In this document: piece by piece, positions 1 through 11,199 of the stretch
Layout of the letters: each line of letters begins with the position of its first letter
Numbering within the stretch: the stretch's first letter is position 1
The notes under the pieces: generated by a model
Database searches by the model: none
What the model was told of the DNA's origin: nothing
The model's input: the letters and a program-made list of their open reading frames with translations, nothing else
Source of the DNA: Cronobacter turicensis z3032
Lineage (GTDB): Bacteria > Pseudomonadota > Gammaproteobacteria > Enterobacterales > Enterobacteriaceae
Direction of reading: 5' to 3'
NCBI GenBank assembly: GCA_000027065.2
Contig: FN543093.2
Span: 2,546,074 to 2,610,073 of the forward strand
DNA: 64,000 nucleotides
Made by a program: the position numbers and the translations under genes

Positions 1-514
1 CCCAGTGGCGGCAGCATCAACAGCAGGTGCAAAACCTCGCTCAGTTCCAGACCCGCGGCGCCTTCGCCTATCTTTCCGATCAGCAGAAAGTCTACGCGCG
101 TTTCTTCTGGCAGCAGACTGGCAAAGAAAACTATCGCCTGCTGCTCACCAATCCGCTCGGCAGCACCGAGCTTGAGCTGAACGCGAAGCCGGGTACGGTG
201 GAACTGGTGGATAACAAGGGCAAGCACTACCAGGCAACGGACGCGGAAGAGATGATCGGCAAGCTGACCGGCATGCCGATTCCACTTAACAGCCTGCGCC
301 AGTGGATTGTCGGCCTGCCGGGCGACGCGACCGATTACTCGCTCGACGATCAATATCGCTTACGCGAAGTGAACTACACCCAGAACGGCAAAACCTGGAA
401 AGTGGTGTATGGCGGTTATGACACCAAAACCCAGCCCGCCATGCCGTCTAATCTGGAGCTGCGCGAAGGCGACCAGCGCATCAAGCTCAAAATGGATAAC
501 TGGATTGTTAAATA

Positions 515-515
<1 letters not shown>
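1..515 (+). CDS. lolB: Outer-membrane lipoprotein insertion factor LolB (5' end outside window)
   Basis: LolB receives lipoproteins from the periplasmic carrier LolA and inserts them into the inner leaflet of the outer membrane. The reading frame is open from base 3 to the stop at 513-515; the start, signal peptide and lipobox lie upstream of the window. The visible part matches E. coli LolB from memory, including the [20 protein letters not shown] stretch and the C-terminal MDNWIVK. The stop overlaps the ispE start (TAATG), the coupling expected of the lolB-ispE-prs arrangement. Only the truncation by the window edge is unusual. Confidence 0.95.
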
Positions 516-2456
<1,941 letters not shown>

Positions 2457-2470
2457 TCGGACTGTGCTTA

Positions 2471-2495
2471 AAAACCCGCCCCGGCGGGTTTTTTT
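2471..2495 (+). terminator. Intrinsic terminator after prs
   Basis: A GC-rich hairpin (ACCCGCC / GGCGGGT) is followed by a run of seven T on the + strand, 15 bases after the prs stop. Confidence 0.9.
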
Positions 2496-2577
2496 ATTCT
2501 TTTGTTTTATTTGTATGATTTATGTATTCGCCGTCTTATATTTATTTACATGATGGTGAACTCATGGATGAAGTATC

Positions 2578-4257
2578 GTGAACACACAGTATCTCTCGCA
2601 AATTCTTCCTCTCCGCGCGCTGGTGGATGCCTGCTGGCGTGAAAAATATACCGTTTCCCGGCTGAGCCGCGACCTGATTGCCGGCATCACCGTCGGCATT
2701 ATCGCCATCCCGCTTGCCATGGCGCTGGCTATCGGCAGCGGCGTGCCGCCGCAGTATGGTCTTTATACCTCTGCGATTGCAGGCATTGTCATCGCGCTGA
2801 GCGGCGGCTCGCGCTACAGCGTCTCGGGGCCAACCGCCGCGTTCGTGGTTATTCTGTACCCCGTCGCCCAACAGTTCGGGCTTTCAGGGCTGCTGGTGGC
2901 GACGCTGCTCTCCGGCGTCTTTCTGGTGCTGTTCGGCCTGGCGCGCTTCGGGCGGTTGATCGAATACATTCCGCTGCCGGTCACGCTGGGCTTTACCTCC
3001 GGGATCGGCATCACCATCGCCACCATGCAGATCAAAGATTTCTTCGGCCTGGAAATCGCCCATATGCCGGAGCATTACCTGCCGAAAGTAGCGGCGCTGG
3101 CGGTGGCCCTGCCCGGTCTGAATCCTGGCGATGCGGCGATCGGCATCGTTACGCTGGGCACACTGATTATCTGGCCGCGTCTGGGCATTCGTCTGCCGGG
3201 GCATTTACCCGCGCTGCTGGCGGGCTGTGCGGTGATGGGCATCGTCCATCTGCTGGGCGGCAATGTCGCGACCATCGGATCGCGTTTTCACTATTTGCTG
3301 GCGGACGGCACCCAGGGCAGCGGTATCCCGCCGCTGTTGCCGCAGCTGGTGCTCCCCTGGGATCTGCCCGGGTCTTCGTTTACGCTGAGCCTTGATGCGC
3401 TGCGCGCGCTACTGCCCGCTGCGTTTTCCATGGCGGTGCTGGGCGCTATCGAATCCCTGCTCTGCGCGGTGGTGCTGGACGGCATGACCGGCACGCGCCA
3501 CAACGCCAACAGCGAACTTATCGGCCAGGGCCTGGGGAATCTGGTGGCGCCTTTCTTTGGCGGCATTACCGCCACCGCCGCCATTGCCCGTTCGGCGGCG
3601 AACGTGCGCGCGGGCGCGACGTCGCCTGTCGCCGCGGTGTTTCATGCGCTGCTGGTACTGTTAGCGTTACTGGCGCTGGCCCCGCTGCTCTCCTGGCTTC
3701 CGCTCTCGGCGATGGCGGCCCTGCTGCTGATGGTGGCGTGGAATATGAGCGAGGCGCATAAGGTGATTGGCCTGCTGCGCCGCGCGCCGAAGGATGACAT
3801 CGTCGTGATGCTTATCTGCATGTCGCTGACGGTGCTGTTTGACATGGTGATTGCCATTAGCGTCGGGGTGGTGCTGGCTTCCCTGCTGTTTATGCGCCGG
3901 GTGGCGCGCATGACGCGGCTCGCGCCGCTGAATGTCGTCGTACCGGACGATGTTCTGGCCGTGCGGGTGACCGGGCCGCTGTTCTTCGCTGCCGCGGAAG
4001 GCGTCTTTACGCCGCTGCTGGCGCAGGCGGCAGGCAAACGCGTTATCGTGATGCAGTGGGACGCGGTGCCGGTGCTGGATGCGGGCGGCCTCGACGCCCT
4101 GCAACGTTTTATTGAACGTCTGCCGGAAGGCTGCGAGCTGCGCATCTGCCATCTCGAATTCCAGCCGCTGCGCACGCTGGCGCGGGCAGGCGTTCAGCCC
4201 ATCCCTGGGCGTCTTGCTTTCTTCCCCGATCGCGACGCCGCGTTAGCCGCGCCGTAA
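2578..4257 (+). CDS. dauA: C4-dicarboxylate transporter DauA (SulP/SLC26 family)
   Basis: This SulP-family inner-membrane protein of 559 residues has the length of E. coli DauA (formerly YchM), an aerobic succinate transporter active at acidic pH. The N-terminal 420 residues form the hydrophobic transport core, with conserved segments such as [20 protein letters not shown] and [15 protein letters not shown]. The C-terminal 110 or so residues form a cytoplasmic STAS domain, recognisable from [22 protein letters not shown] start at 2578 matches the homologue length. It follows the prs terminator, so it has its own promoter, and converges with a MerR-family gene two bases after its stop. Confidence 0.95.
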   Translation: MNTQYLSQILPLRALVDACWREKYTVSRLSRDLIAGITVGIIAIPLAMALAIGSGVPPQYGLYTSAIAGIVIALSGGSRYSVSGPTAAFVVILYPVAQQFGLSGLLVATLLSGVFLVLFGLARFGRLIEYIPLPVTLGFTSGIGITIATMQIKDFFGLEIAHMPEHYLPKVAALAVALPGLNPGDAAIGIVTLGTLIIWPRLGIRLPGHLPALLAGCAVMGIVHLLGGNVATIGSRFHYLLADGTQGSGIPPLLPQLVLPWDLPGSSFTLSLDALRALLPAAFSMAVLGAIESLLCAVVLDGMTGTRHNANSELIGQGLGNLVAPFFGGITATAAIARSAANVRAGATSPVAAVFHALLVLLALLALAPLLSWLPLSAMAALLLMVAWNMSEAHKVIGLLRRAPKDDIVVMLICMSLTVLFDMVIAISVGVVLASLLFMRRVARMTRLAPLNVVVPDDVLAVRVTGPLFFAAAEGVFTPLLAQAAGKRVIVMQWDAVPVLDAGGLDALQRFIERLPEGCELRICHLEFQPLRTLARAGVQPIPGRLAFFPDRDAALAAP

Positions 4258-4258
4258 A

Positions 4259-5305
4259 TCAACGTGCAGGCGCAGTTCCCTGCGCCTGCATCAATGCGCC
4301 AAACGCCTGTTGCAGCCAGCCGAGCGTTTCCGGCGTCATCCAGGTGCCTTTGGAAAGATGTGGCTCCCGCATCATCGCCTCCCGAAACTTCTGTTGCGTC
4401 TGCGGGTTATCGCCTGCAAACGAGGAAAACAGCGTCAGCCAGTGCAGCGCTATCCCGCGCGCCTCTTCGCTTGATGGCGAGAGCGGCGTCTTCACCGCGG
4501 CGTGCAGCTTCGCCACCAGCGGCGGCCACTCCATCATGCGATCGAAATAGTGCTCGCGGGTAAAAGCGAACTCCTCAGGCGTTAAATAACGCTGGTAAAT
4601 CGCCAGTTTGCTTTCGGCAAACGCGTGCGTTATCCAGTCGATTATCGCGGGCGTAATGCCGGTTTTGTCGCGCATGGCAGGTTCGGCGGCATGCATTTCA
4701 TTAAGGCGGGTCAGAAACGCCGGATTGCCCGCGGTATCCCGCTCCAGCGTTTCCATCCAGCGTGTAGCGAGCGCCTGCGCAGCCGGGTCGCTGACCGGTA
4801 TGCCTTTCAATACCGCGTCATTCGCCTCACGGATAAGCGCGGCCCACTGCGCCTCGCGCTCGGCACTCTCCTGCGCAAACGGCAGCTGCTTCAGCTCGTC
4901 GTGCGAAAACCATTTCTCATACATCGTCATCAACTCCAGTGTCTTAAGCCATTCCTGAAGATCCGGCTCATCGCCTGCCAGAAGTCCTTCACGTAGCGCC
5001 ACCAGCCGGTCGCGCAGCATCGCGGTACGCGTAAGCTGGGCGTTAAGCTGGGTGATTTGCGTGTCGATGACTTCCGGCAGCGTCATGCTGCCGCTCTCCA
5101 GGCACTCCCGCACCTGCGCCAGACTCAGCCCCATCCGCGTCAACGCCTGAATATGATGCAGGCGTTGAATATCGTCGCGGTTATAGAGCCGGTAGCCGGC
5201 GGCCGTGCGGCCGGAGGGAATGAGCAGCCCGAGGCTTTCATAATGATGCAGCGTGCGAACCGTCAGACCGGCCCGTTTCGCGAGTTCACCTACCTGCAGC
5301 AACAT
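4259..5305 (-). CDS. MerR-family transcriptional regulator with TipAS-like effector domain
   Basis: The first 70 or so residues form a MerR winged helix-turn-helix ([20 protein letters not shown], then [16 protein letters not shown]), followed by a dimerisation coiled coil and a long C-terminal domain of the TipA-S/albicidin-binding type. TipA-like regulators bind small molecules, often peptide antibiotics, and switch on their own or nearby promoters. The ATG at 5305 is preferred over an upstream in-frame start because GGAAGAGGAGAGG stands directly before it and the HTH begins there, giving 348 residues. It has no obvious divergent target; the nearest genes are the convergent dauA and ychH. 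The ligand is unknown. Confidence 0.85.
   Translation of the reverse strand: MLLQVGELAKRAGLTVRTLHHYESLGLLIPSGRTAAGYRLYNRDDIQRLHHIQALTRMGLSLAQVRECLESGSMTLPEVIDTQITQLNAQLTRTAMLRDRLVALREGLLAGDEPDLQEWLKTLELMTMYEKWFSHDELKQLPFAQESAEREAQWAALIREANDAVLKGIPVSDPAAQALATRWMETLERDTAGNPAFLTRLNEMHAAEPAMRDKTGITPAIIDWITHAFAESKLAIYQRYLTPEEFAFTREHYFDRMMEWPPLVAKLHAAVKTPLSPSSEEARGIALHWLTLFSSFAGDNPQTQQKFREAMMREPHLSKGTWMTPETLGWLQQAFGALMQAQGTAPAR
4265..4290. repeat. Perfect 11-bp-arm hairpin at dauA/merR convergence
   Basis: TGCAGGCGCAG and its exact reverse complement are separated by four bases. The hairpin lies in the last codons of the MerR-family gene, directly after the dauA stop. No T run follows on either strand, so it is not a standard intrinsic terminator. 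It may protect 3' ends or assist Rho-dependent termination. Confidence 0.6.
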
Positions 5306-5376
5306 AACGCCTCTCCTCTTCCCTTGCGAAGCCCACGGTGAGCCCTGACGTAACGTAAGGGTCAAGAGCGTACCAT

Positions 5377-5408
5377 AAAAAAAGCTCCCGACCGGCGGGA
5401 GCTTTTTT
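5377..5408 (-). terminator. Intrinsic terminator after ychH
   Basis: The GCTCCCG / CGGGAGC stem is flanked by A and T runs. On the - strand it reads hairpin then seven T, just downstream of the ychH stop. T residues on the other side could let it work in both directions. Confidence 0.88.
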
Positions 5409-5422
5409 CACAGCGTTTAGCA

Positions 5423-5695
5423 TTAACTGGAGTGATGATTGCGCTTACAGCGTTTGTCATAGTGGCGCACCCACCAGTAGCGGTCGCACACCTGTTCGTG
5501 CCCCCCGATGCGGGCGCCCGCCAGCCACAGTACGGCGCCAACAAAAATACTTAATATCGCGCCATGCGCGAAAAACTGCGGCAGGTTAAGTTGCGGCAGC
5601 TGGTTAAGAACGGAGTAAGCGACGCCGACAACCATAACCACTAACCCCAGGCCCATCAGAAAATTGCCGAGCAACGACGCGTTTTTGCGTTTCAT
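5423..5695 (-). CDS. ychH: Stress-induced membrane protein YchH
   Basis: This 90-residue protein matches E. coli YchH from the N-terminal MKRKNASLLGN to the conserved GGHEQVCDRYWWVRHYDKRC tail. It has two transmembrane segments (about residues 12-32 and 44-62) and a short basic, Cys-containing C terminus. In E. coli ychH is CRP-dependent and linked to stress resistance and biofilm formation; its biochemical role is not established. The gene is monocistronic, with a terminator after it and a CRP-site-like sequence upstream at 5772-5793. It is divergent from pth, as in E. coli. Confidence 0.93.
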   Translation of the reverse strand: MKRKNASLLGNFLMGLGLVVMVVGVAYSVLNQLPQLNLPQFFAHGAILSIFVGAVLWLAGARIGGHEQVCDRYWWVRHYDKRCKRNHHSS

Positions 5696-5771
5696 AGTTA
5701 CCTCCGGAATGGTGGGCGGGAAAGTATCCCTGCGATTTATGTGTAAAGTATAGGCAACGCTTATGTATGAG

Positions 5772-5793
5772 GGTTGCGCCGGGGATCACATTT
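5772..5793. promoter_or_regulatory. Candidate CRP site upstream of ychH
   Basis: On the - strand the 22-base site starts with a perfect half AAATGTGATC; the other half (GCGCAACC) is weak. It lies about 77 bases before the ychH start. The half-site match and the known CRP control of ychH in E. coli support the call, but the asymmetry leaves doubt. Confidence 0.45.
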
Positions 5794-5962
5794 ATGAACA
5801 TTCTGAGGACGAAACTTTACAAATAAGCCAATGAATTGAATGAAAATCTAATGATTCATGTCAGTGATTATTGATTTTCATTAAGCGGAGCGACGTGGTT
5901 TTGTGATCTGCGCGACACCACAGTAAACTACGCCGCAAACAGAGGTATTCAGGAACAGTAAC

Positions 5963-6547
5963 GTGACGATTAAACTGATTGTGGGGCTGGCGAATCCGGG
6001 CGCGGAATATGCCGCCACTCGCCATAACGCGGGCGCATGGTATGTGGATCTGCTGGCGGATCGCTTTCGCGCGCCGCTGAAAGAGGAAGCCAAGTTTTTC
6101 GGCTATACCTCGCGCATCAACATTAATGGCAACGATGTGCGTCTGCTGGTGCCCACCACATTTATGAACCTGAGCGGCAAAGCCGTGGCGGCGATGGCCA
6201 CGTTTTACCGCATCGCGCCGGATGAAATCCTGGTCGCGCATGATGAGCTCGATCTCCCGCCAGGCGTGGCGAAATTTAAGTTAGGCGGCGGTCATGGCGG
6301 GCATAACGGCCTGAAAGACATCATCAGCAAGCTGGGTAATAACCCCAATTTTCACCGTTTACGCCTCGGTATCGGTCATCCGGGCGATAAAAACAAAGTT
6401 GTCGGGTTTGTGCTCGGCAAACCGCCGGTCAGCGAGCAAAAGCTGATTGACGACGCCGTGGACGAAGCGGCGCGCTGCACCGAAATCTGGCTGCAGGATG
6501 GCTTAACCAAAGCCACCAATCGACTGCACAGTTTTAAAGCGCAATAA
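5963..6547 (+). CDS. pth: Peptidyl-tRNA hydrolase
   Basis: Pth releases peptides from tRNAs that drop off the ribosome, an essential recycling step. The protein is 194 residues, the same as E. coli, and almost identical through the [19 protein letters not shown] active-site region (catalytic His at 21 counting the initiator Met), the [10 protein letters not shown] loop with its conserved Asn, and the [13 protein letters not shown] strand. The GTG at 5963 is the start by homology; E. coli also uses GTG. It is followed by ychF after a 139-base gap that contains a separate promoter-like element. Confidence 0.98.
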   Translation: MTIKLIVGLANPGAEYAATRHNAGAWYVDLLADRFRAPLKEEAKFFGYTSRININGNDVRLLVPTTFMNLSGKAVAAMATFYRIAPDEILVAHDELDLPPGVAKFKLGGGHGGHNGLKDIISKLGNNPNFHRLRLGIGHPGDKNKVVGFVLGKPPVSEQKLIDDAVDEAARCTEIWLQDGLTKATNRLHSFKAQ

Positions 6548-6604
6548 ACCGCGCGGCGGCGCGTCGCGAGGGCGATTTCTCCCCCGTTGCGCGCCTGTTA
6601 CGTG

Positions 6605-6610
6605 TATAAT
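6605..6610 (+). promoter_or_regulatory. Candidate -10 element for ychF
   Basis: A perfect TATAAT stands 77 bases before the ychF start in an otherwise GC-rich gap. No good -35 is seen at 17 bp; a TG dinucleotide precedes the hexamer but without the usual one-base gap of an extended -10. The downstream leader contains a short CGGGTTAA / TTAACCCCG inverted repeat. Confidence 0.5.
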
Positions 6611-6686
6611 AGCCAAATAACATCATTTCTCATCATCGGGTTAATTTTAACCCCGTGATAAACAAGCAATTAAGGTAATGTAAACC

Positions 6687-7778
6687 ATGGGATTCAAATG
6701 CGGTATCGTCGGCTTGCCGAACGTCGGTAAATCCACTCTGTTCAATGCGCTGACCAAAGCAGGTATTGAGGCGGCGAACTTCCCGTTCTGTACCATTGAG
6801 CCGAACACCGGCGTCGTGCCTATGCCCGATCCGCGTCTGGATAAAATCGCCGAGATCGTGAAGCCGCAGCGTATTCTGCCGACCACGATGGAATTCGTGG
6901 ATATCGCCGGTCTGGTGAAAGGCGCGTCCAAAGGCGAAGGCCTGGGCAACCAGTTTCTGACCAACATTCGTGAAACCGAAGCCATCGGCCACGTGGTGCG
7001 CTGCTTCGAAAACGACAACATCATTCACGTCGCGGGCAAAGTAAACCCGGCGGAAGATATTGATACTATAAATACCGAGCTGGCGCTCTCCGATCTCGAC
7101 GCCTGCGAGCGCGCCATTCACCGTATCTCCAAGAAAGCGAAAGGCGGCGATAAAGACGCCAAAGCTGAGCTGGCCGTGCTGGAAAAATGCCTGCCGCAAC
7201 TTGAGAACGCCGGTATGCTGCGCGCGCTGGATCTGAGCAAAGAAGAGAAAGAGCTCATTAAATACCTGAGCTTCCTGACGCTTAAACCGACCATGTACAT
7301 CGCGAACGTCAACGAAGACGGTTTCGAGAACAACCCGTTCCTGGACCAGGTGCGTGAGATTGCCGAGAAAGAAGGCTCTGTCGTGGTGCCGGTGTGCGCC
7401 GCGGTGGAATCCGATATCGCTGAGCTCGACGACGAAGATCGCGACGAGTTCATGAAGGAGCTGGGTCTGGAAGAGCCGGGCCTGAACCGCGTCATCCGCG
7501 CGGGCTACTCCCTGCTGAACCTGCAAACCTACTTCACCGCTGGCGTGAAAGAAGTGCGTGCCTGGACCATCCCGGTCGGCGCGACTGCCCCGCAGGCGGC
7601 CGGTAAGATCCATACCGATTTCGAGAAAGGCTTTATCCGCGCGCAAACCATCGCCTATGACGATTTCATTACCTACAAAGGCGAACAGGGTGCGAAAGAA
7701 GCGGGCAAAATGCGCGCCGAAGGGAAAGAATACATTGTGAAAGACGGCGACATCATGAACTTCCTGTTCAACGTCTAA
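6687..7778 (+). CDS. ychF: Ribosome-binding Obg-family ATPase YchF
   Basis: YchF is the ATP-preferring member of the Obg GTPase superfamily; it binds ribosomes and acts as a negative effector of oxidative-stress responses. The 363-residue protein shows the P-loop GLPNVGKST (residues 9-17), [20 protein letters not shown] (G3 and switch II), and NVNE in place of the NKxD guanine-specificity motif, which explains the ATP preference. A coiled-coil insert (about 130-200) and a C-terminal TGS domain follow. It matches E. coli YchF in length and sequence, and an intrinsic terminator follows. Confidence 0.97.
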   Translation: MGFKCGIVGLPNVGKSTLFNALTKAGIEAANFPFCTIEPNTGVVPMPDPRLDKIAEIVKPQRILPTTMEFVDIAGLVKGASKGEGLGNQFLTNIRETEAIGHVVRCFENDNIIHVAGKVNPAEDIDTINTELALSDLDACERAIHRISKKAKGGDKDAKAELAVLEKCLPQLENAGMLRALDLSKEEKELIKYLSFLTLKPTMYIANVNEDGFENNPFLDQVREIAEKEGSVVVPVCAAVESDIAELDDEDRDEFMKELGLEEPGLNRVIRAGYSLLNLQTYFTAGVKEVRAWTIPVGATAPQAAGKIHTDFEKGFIRAQTIAYDDFITYKGEQGAKEAGKMRAEGKEYIVKDGDIMNFLFNV

Positions 7779-7830
7779 TCCTCTTTCACCTTATGAGGCG
7801 GTATTCCCCCTCATGAGATAGCGTTATTAA

Positions 7831-7860
7831 AATCCACGCTCCGGCGTGGATTTTTCTTTT
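7831..7860 (+). terminator. Intrinsic terminator after ychF
   Basis: AATCCACGC / GCGTGGATT forms the stem, followed by a T-rich run, about 50 bases past the ychF stop. Confidence 0.88.
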
Positions 7861-7998
7861 TATATCGATGTTTCTGAAGTATTGAGATCGACGCTGTTCC
7901 CGCCAATAAACCTGCTGCGGCCAGATTTATGGCTAACATCAGGTCATAAGCGTGTACACTGCCGCGGTCGTAAACGTAAGTGCCCAGGAGGAAACAGT

Positions 7999-8667
7999 AT
8001 GAAAGAAGGCCCGCTGACCGAGAAAGAGCTGCAATGGCTTGACGAGATGCTGGAAAAATATGGCAGCGAGGATTCGATTGTGGATGTCGCCGAGCTGGAT
8101 GGTCTGCTGACCGCCGTGCTTTCCGGCCCGAGAACCATTGAGCCGAGCGAATGGCTGGTGGCGCTCTGGGGCGGACAAAACCACATTCCGCGCTGGAGCA
8201 ACGAGCGTGAGATGAACCGTTTTATGGAGCTGTGCTTCCAGCATATGAACGATATCGCCGATCGCCTCGCGGAGTTTCCCGATCAGTTCGATCCGCTGTT
8301 TGGCGTGCGCGAGACCGAAGGCCAGGATTTCACCGTCGTTGAAGAGTGGTGCTTTGGCTATCTGCGCGGCGTGGGGCTAAGCGACTGGTCGTCGCTGCCG
8401 GAAGATTTACAGCCCGCGCTGGACGCCATCGCCCTGCACGGCAAGGAAGAGAACTTCGCGCAGCTGGAGGCGCTTTCCCCGGAAGAGATGGAAGCGCGTT
8501 TTGCCGCGATCCGCCCTGCCGCGCTGGCGCTCCACGATTACTGGATTGCGCAGCCGCAAGCGGTGCCTGAGCCGCAGCAGCCGATCGTTGCCGAGCAAAA
8601 ACCGGGGCGCAACGATCCCTGTTTTTGCGGCAGCGGTAAAAAATACAAGCAGTGCTGCCTGCACTGA
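7999..8667 (+). CDS. yecA: YecA-type UPF0149 protein with C-terminal SEC-C zinc motif
   Basis: This 222-residue protein matches E. coli YecA along its length: an N-terminal UPF0149 helical domain (about 1-190) and a C-terminal SEC-C motif, [15 protein letters not shown], a Cys cluster that binds zinc and is also found at the end of SecA. Such proteins are thought to act with ribosomes or the Sec machinery. An in-frame codon near 7846 would add a leader overlapping the ychF terminator; ATG 7999 with AGGAGGAAA just upstream is clearly better. In E. coli yecA lies elsewhere, near the glyW-cysT-leuZ tRNAs, so its place after ychF is a difference. Confidence 0.93.
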   Translation: MKEGPLTEKELQWLDEMLEKYGSEDSIVDVAELDGLLTAVLSGPRTIEPSEWLVALWGGQNHIPRWSNEREMNRFMELCFQHMNDIADRLAEFPDQFDPLFGVRETEGQDFTVVEEWCFGYLRGVGLSDWSSLPEDLQPALDAIALHGKEENFAQLEALSPEEMEARFAAIRPAALALHDYWIAQPQAVPEPQQPIVAEQKPGRNDPCFCGSGKKYKQCCLH

Positions 8668-8672
8668 ACACT

Positions 8673-8696
8673 ATGCGCCTGCGGGCGCATTTTTTT
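8673..8696 (+). terminator. Intrinsic terminator after yecA
   Basis: ATGCGCC / GGCGCAT arms with a four-base loop are followed by seven T, starting a few bases past the yecA stop. Confidence 0.88.
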
Positions 8697-8795
8697 ACGG
8701 GCGCGGCGAAAGCATCATCGGCGATTTCGCGATAAGCCATCGCTTACGGGACGGATAAGCCTGATAAAAAAGTAATGGAACGGTTTGTCTATTAT

Positions 8796-9578
8796 TTATT
8801 CGTCGCCTTCCCTGTTCTTCTGCAAATTATCCCTTCCCACCCCGCCAATAAAGGGCAGTCGAAGTTTAAGCGGCGACACATCCACGCCCATACTCAGCCC
8901 CAGGATGTTGACCTCAACCCCTTCTTCCACACCCAGTGTGATCCCTGCAACGCCCAGGACAGAAACCTGAACGCCGCGTCCTGACGGCGGTAAGCCAACA
9001 ACATGGCGCAGCGAGCGGAAATCCTTACCGATAGCGTTGGCGGGCATATCCAGCTTTAGCGCCGGGACTTCCCGGCCAATATGAGCGATAAACGTATTAC
9101 TGTTTGGGCCAGGCCAGACGCGATAGGTCTCTGGCCACGGCCAGGAGGCGATAGCCGCTTCAATCTGCGGGATCATGGCTTCGGCTTTCGCCCCACGATG
9201 ATCGGCCAGCAGGCGGGGTTTCGATCCGTACCAGTAGCCGTCCGGCGCGTTCTGGTTGCGTCTCACTTTCTTACCCGCGCCCCAGCTAATCACTTCATAG
9301 CGGTTATAGTGCGTTTCCCCGGCGCGCTTATAGATTATCCACGGATGCACCGCTACCACGCCTTTCCAGCCCCAGGTCGGGGCGGCGTAAACCTGTACCA
9401 CCGCCAGCCCGGCGTTTTTCCGGGGATCGGGGGCCAGTCCGGCGGAATCGCTGCGGGCAGCCCACCATCCTCGCTGCGCCTGCGGATCGTGGTGATATAA
9501 CGTCCGTCCGACGCTCGCGGCAAGCGACAGCAGGGTGATACAAAGAAAACTCAATGAAAGCGTTTTGATAAGCAACAT
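8796..9578 (-). CDS. DUF3750 domain-containing membrane-anchored protein
   Basis: The protein is 260 residues, with an N-terminal hydrophobic segment (about 4-24) that is either a signal peptide or an anchor. The rest looks like the DUF3750 family as recalled: a WGWKGVVAVHPWIIYKRAGE strand early on, YRVWPGPNSNTFIAHIGREV in the middle, and a glycine-rich hydrophobic C-terminal half. The last residues are charged. The function of the family is not known; placement in the periplasm or at the inner-membrane surface is inferred from the leader. It is monocistronic and convergent with yecA. A perfect palindrome lies 25-40 bases upstream. Confidence 0.75.
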   Translation of the reverse strand: MLLIKTLSLSFLCITLLSLAASVGRTLYHHDPQAQRGWWAARSDSAGLAPDPRKNAGLAVVQVYAAPTWGWKGVVAVHPWIIYKRAGETHYNRYEVISWGAGKKVRRNQNAPDGYWYGSKPRLLADHRGAKAEAMIPQIEAAIASWPWPETYRVWPGPNSNTFIAHIGREVPALKLDMPANAIGKDFRSLRHVVGLPPSGRGVQVSVLGVAGITLGVEEGVEVNILGLSMGVDVSPLKLRLPFIGGVGRDNLQKNREGDE

Positions 9579-9603
9579 GCGGGGCCAGTTACGGTTAAAA
9601 ATA

Positions 9604-9618
9604 CGTCATGACATGACG
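9604..9618. promoter_or_regulatory. Palindrome upstream of the DUF3750 gene
   Basis: CGTCATGACATGACG is a perfect 7-bp inverted repeat around a central A, 26-40 bases before the start codon at 9578. Size and place suit an operator, but no regulator is adjacent and coordinately placed. Confidence 0.35.
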
Positions 9619-9742
9619 CTATCCTAACGCTGTGTTTATATCCAGCATAGCCCGTTTTGTGCTACGGATGGCACAACAAGCCAGACGACTGGCGAGTGAA
9701 AATGTCCTGCAGTGACAGGGCGCTATTTCCATCACTTGCGGC

Positions 9743-10330
9743 TTATTTCCTCTCCACCATCCCGACAATCGCGTCGCGCAATTCCGCTTTCGCCTGGTCG
9801 GCATCAATCGCGCCAATCGTCACGGCCCAGGAGAGCCCTTCGGCGGCGCCGAACATCGCCCACAGCGCGGCGTCGCGCAGCGCGTTATCCGCCCGTAGCG
9901 GCGCAAACAGCGCGCGGCATTTTGCAATGAAATCGACCGCGTAATCCTGGCGCAGCTTTTCAAGCTCCGGCGTGCCGGTGAGCGCCGCCATCACGTTCGG
10001 CATTTCGCGCCCCTGTAACAACGCGCATTCGATATAGGCATCGGCGATCACGGCGGCAAGCGGCGTCAGTTCAGGTGGGGTGCGCGCGATAGCCTCGTCC
10101 ATTTTGCGGTTCTGGCGCACTTCATACTCATGATAAAGCGCCGCCAGCAGGCCAGAGCGGCTGGTGAAATGATCGTAAACCACCGGCTTAGTGACGCCCG
10201 CCCGTTCCGCCAGTCTGCCGAGCGTCAGCGCCTCGGTGCCTTCTTCACGAATAATCAGCCAGGCCACTTCGGTCAACTGGGTGTGACGCGCCTCGCGGCT
10301 CAACCGCTGGCGCGTGCGGTTTTCGGTCAT
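9743..10330 (-). CDS. TetR-family transcriptional repressor
   Basis: The N-terminal 60 or so residues form a TetR helix-turn-helix (LTLGRLAERAGVTKPVVYDH), and the C-terminal part is the helical ligand/dimer domain. ATG 10330 is chosen over one seven codons upstream because AAGGAGAA stands at the right distance. The protein has 195 residues. It is divergent from a quinone-reductase-like flavoprotein gene, with a near-palindromic operator between them, so it probably represses itself and that gene and is released by an electrophile or quinone-like ligand. The ligand is an inference. Confidence 0.9.
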   Translation of the reverse strand: MTENRTRQRLSREARHTQLTEVAWLIIREEGTEALTLGRLAERAGVTKPVVYDHFTSRSGLLAALYHEYEVRQNRKMDEAIARTPPELTPLAAVIADAYIECALLQGREMPNVMAALTGTPELEKLRQDYAVDFIAKCRALFAPLRADNALRDAALWAMFGAAEGLSWAVTIGAIDADQAKAELRDAIVGMVERK

Positions 10331-10359
10331 ACGTATTCTCCTTGACAGCATTACCTACT

Positions 10360-10390
10360 AAAAGTAACTTACTAAGGGTAGGTTACCTTT
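10360..10390. promoter_or_regulatory. Candidate TetR operator
   Basis: AAAAGTAACTTAC and GTAGGTTACCTTT form an inverted repeat with 11 of 13 paired positions and a five-base centre. It lies midway between the divergent tetR-like and flavoprotein genes, where repression of both promoters would be expected. Confidence 0.65.
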
Positions 10391-10443
10391 GGTATATCAG
10401 ATTACGTCTGTCATCGCCTGATGGCAACGCAGGAGGAGTGAAT

Positions 10444-11040
10444 ATGCACGCATTAATCGTCGTTTCCCATCCGTTAGCGTCATCCCTGACCCACCGCGTA
10501 GCGCACGCGCTGGCTGAAGGTATTACCAGTACCCACAGCGAAAACAGCGCCGACATCGCCGATCTCACCCGCGAGGGCTTTAACCCGGTCTTCAACGAGA
10601 GCGACTACGCGGCGTTTATGAAAACCGCGCCGCTGCCGCCGGACGTCGCCCGCGAGCAGGCGCGCATCGATAACGCCGACGCGCTGGTGCTGGTCTTTCC
10701 GGTGTACTGGTGGTCAATGCCGGGCCTGCTGAAAGGCTGGATCGATCGCGTGTTCGCGAACGGCTGGGCGTATGAAGAGAGCCCGGAAGGGAAGGTAGTC
10801 AAAAAACTGGGACATTTGCCAGTGCACCTGGTGAGCATCGGCGGCGCGGATCGCAAAACCTACGATAAACATGGTTATCACCAGGCCTGGGACGCGCAAA
10901 TTGTCCACGGGATTTTTGATTACTGCGGCGCGCCGGTTGTGACGAACGAGACGCTGTTTCTGCCGGATCTCAGCACGCCGGACGTCGCCCTGGAACAGGC
11001 GCGCGCGCTGGGCGCGAGAATTTTTACCGCGCCAGTGTAA
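10444..11040 (+). CDS. NAD(P)H-dependent oxidoreductase, flavodoxin-2/NQO1-like
   Basis: This 198-residue protein has the flavodoxin-like fold of the NQO1/KefF/MdaB family: an FMN/FAD phosphate-binding start (MHALIVVSHPLASSLTHRVA), and the family motif LVFPVYWWSMPGLLKGWIDR at about residues 80-99. Members reduce quinones by two electrons in the cytosol. ATG 10444 follows CGCAGGAGGAGTGAAT, a very strong ribosome site; an upstream in-frame start would run through the operator and is rejected. It is divergent from and probably controlled by the TetR-type gene, which suggests inducible quinone or electrophile detoxification. The natural substrate cannot be read from sequence. Confidence 0.9.
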   Translation: MHALIVVSHPLASSLTHRVAHALAEGITSTHSENSADIADLTREGFNPVFNESDYAAFMKTAPLPPDVAREQARIDNADALVLVFPVYWWSMPGLLKGWIDRVFANGWAYEESPEGKVVKKLGHLPVHLVSIGGADRKTYDKHGYHQAWDAQIVHGIFDYCGAPVVTNETLFLPDLSTPDVALEQARALGARIFTAPV

Positions 11041-11199
11041 CGCGCATCAGACATGGTGGTTTGCAGAACGGTTCAGTGGGGAAAACAAAGCGGGAGAAAA
11101 CTGTCCCGGCGCGTCGCGTTTATGCCGTCTGCGCCTGCGGATAATCACAGGCGGAAAGCGTAAGGAAACGCCGCCGGGCGTTCACAGCGCGCCGGGCCG

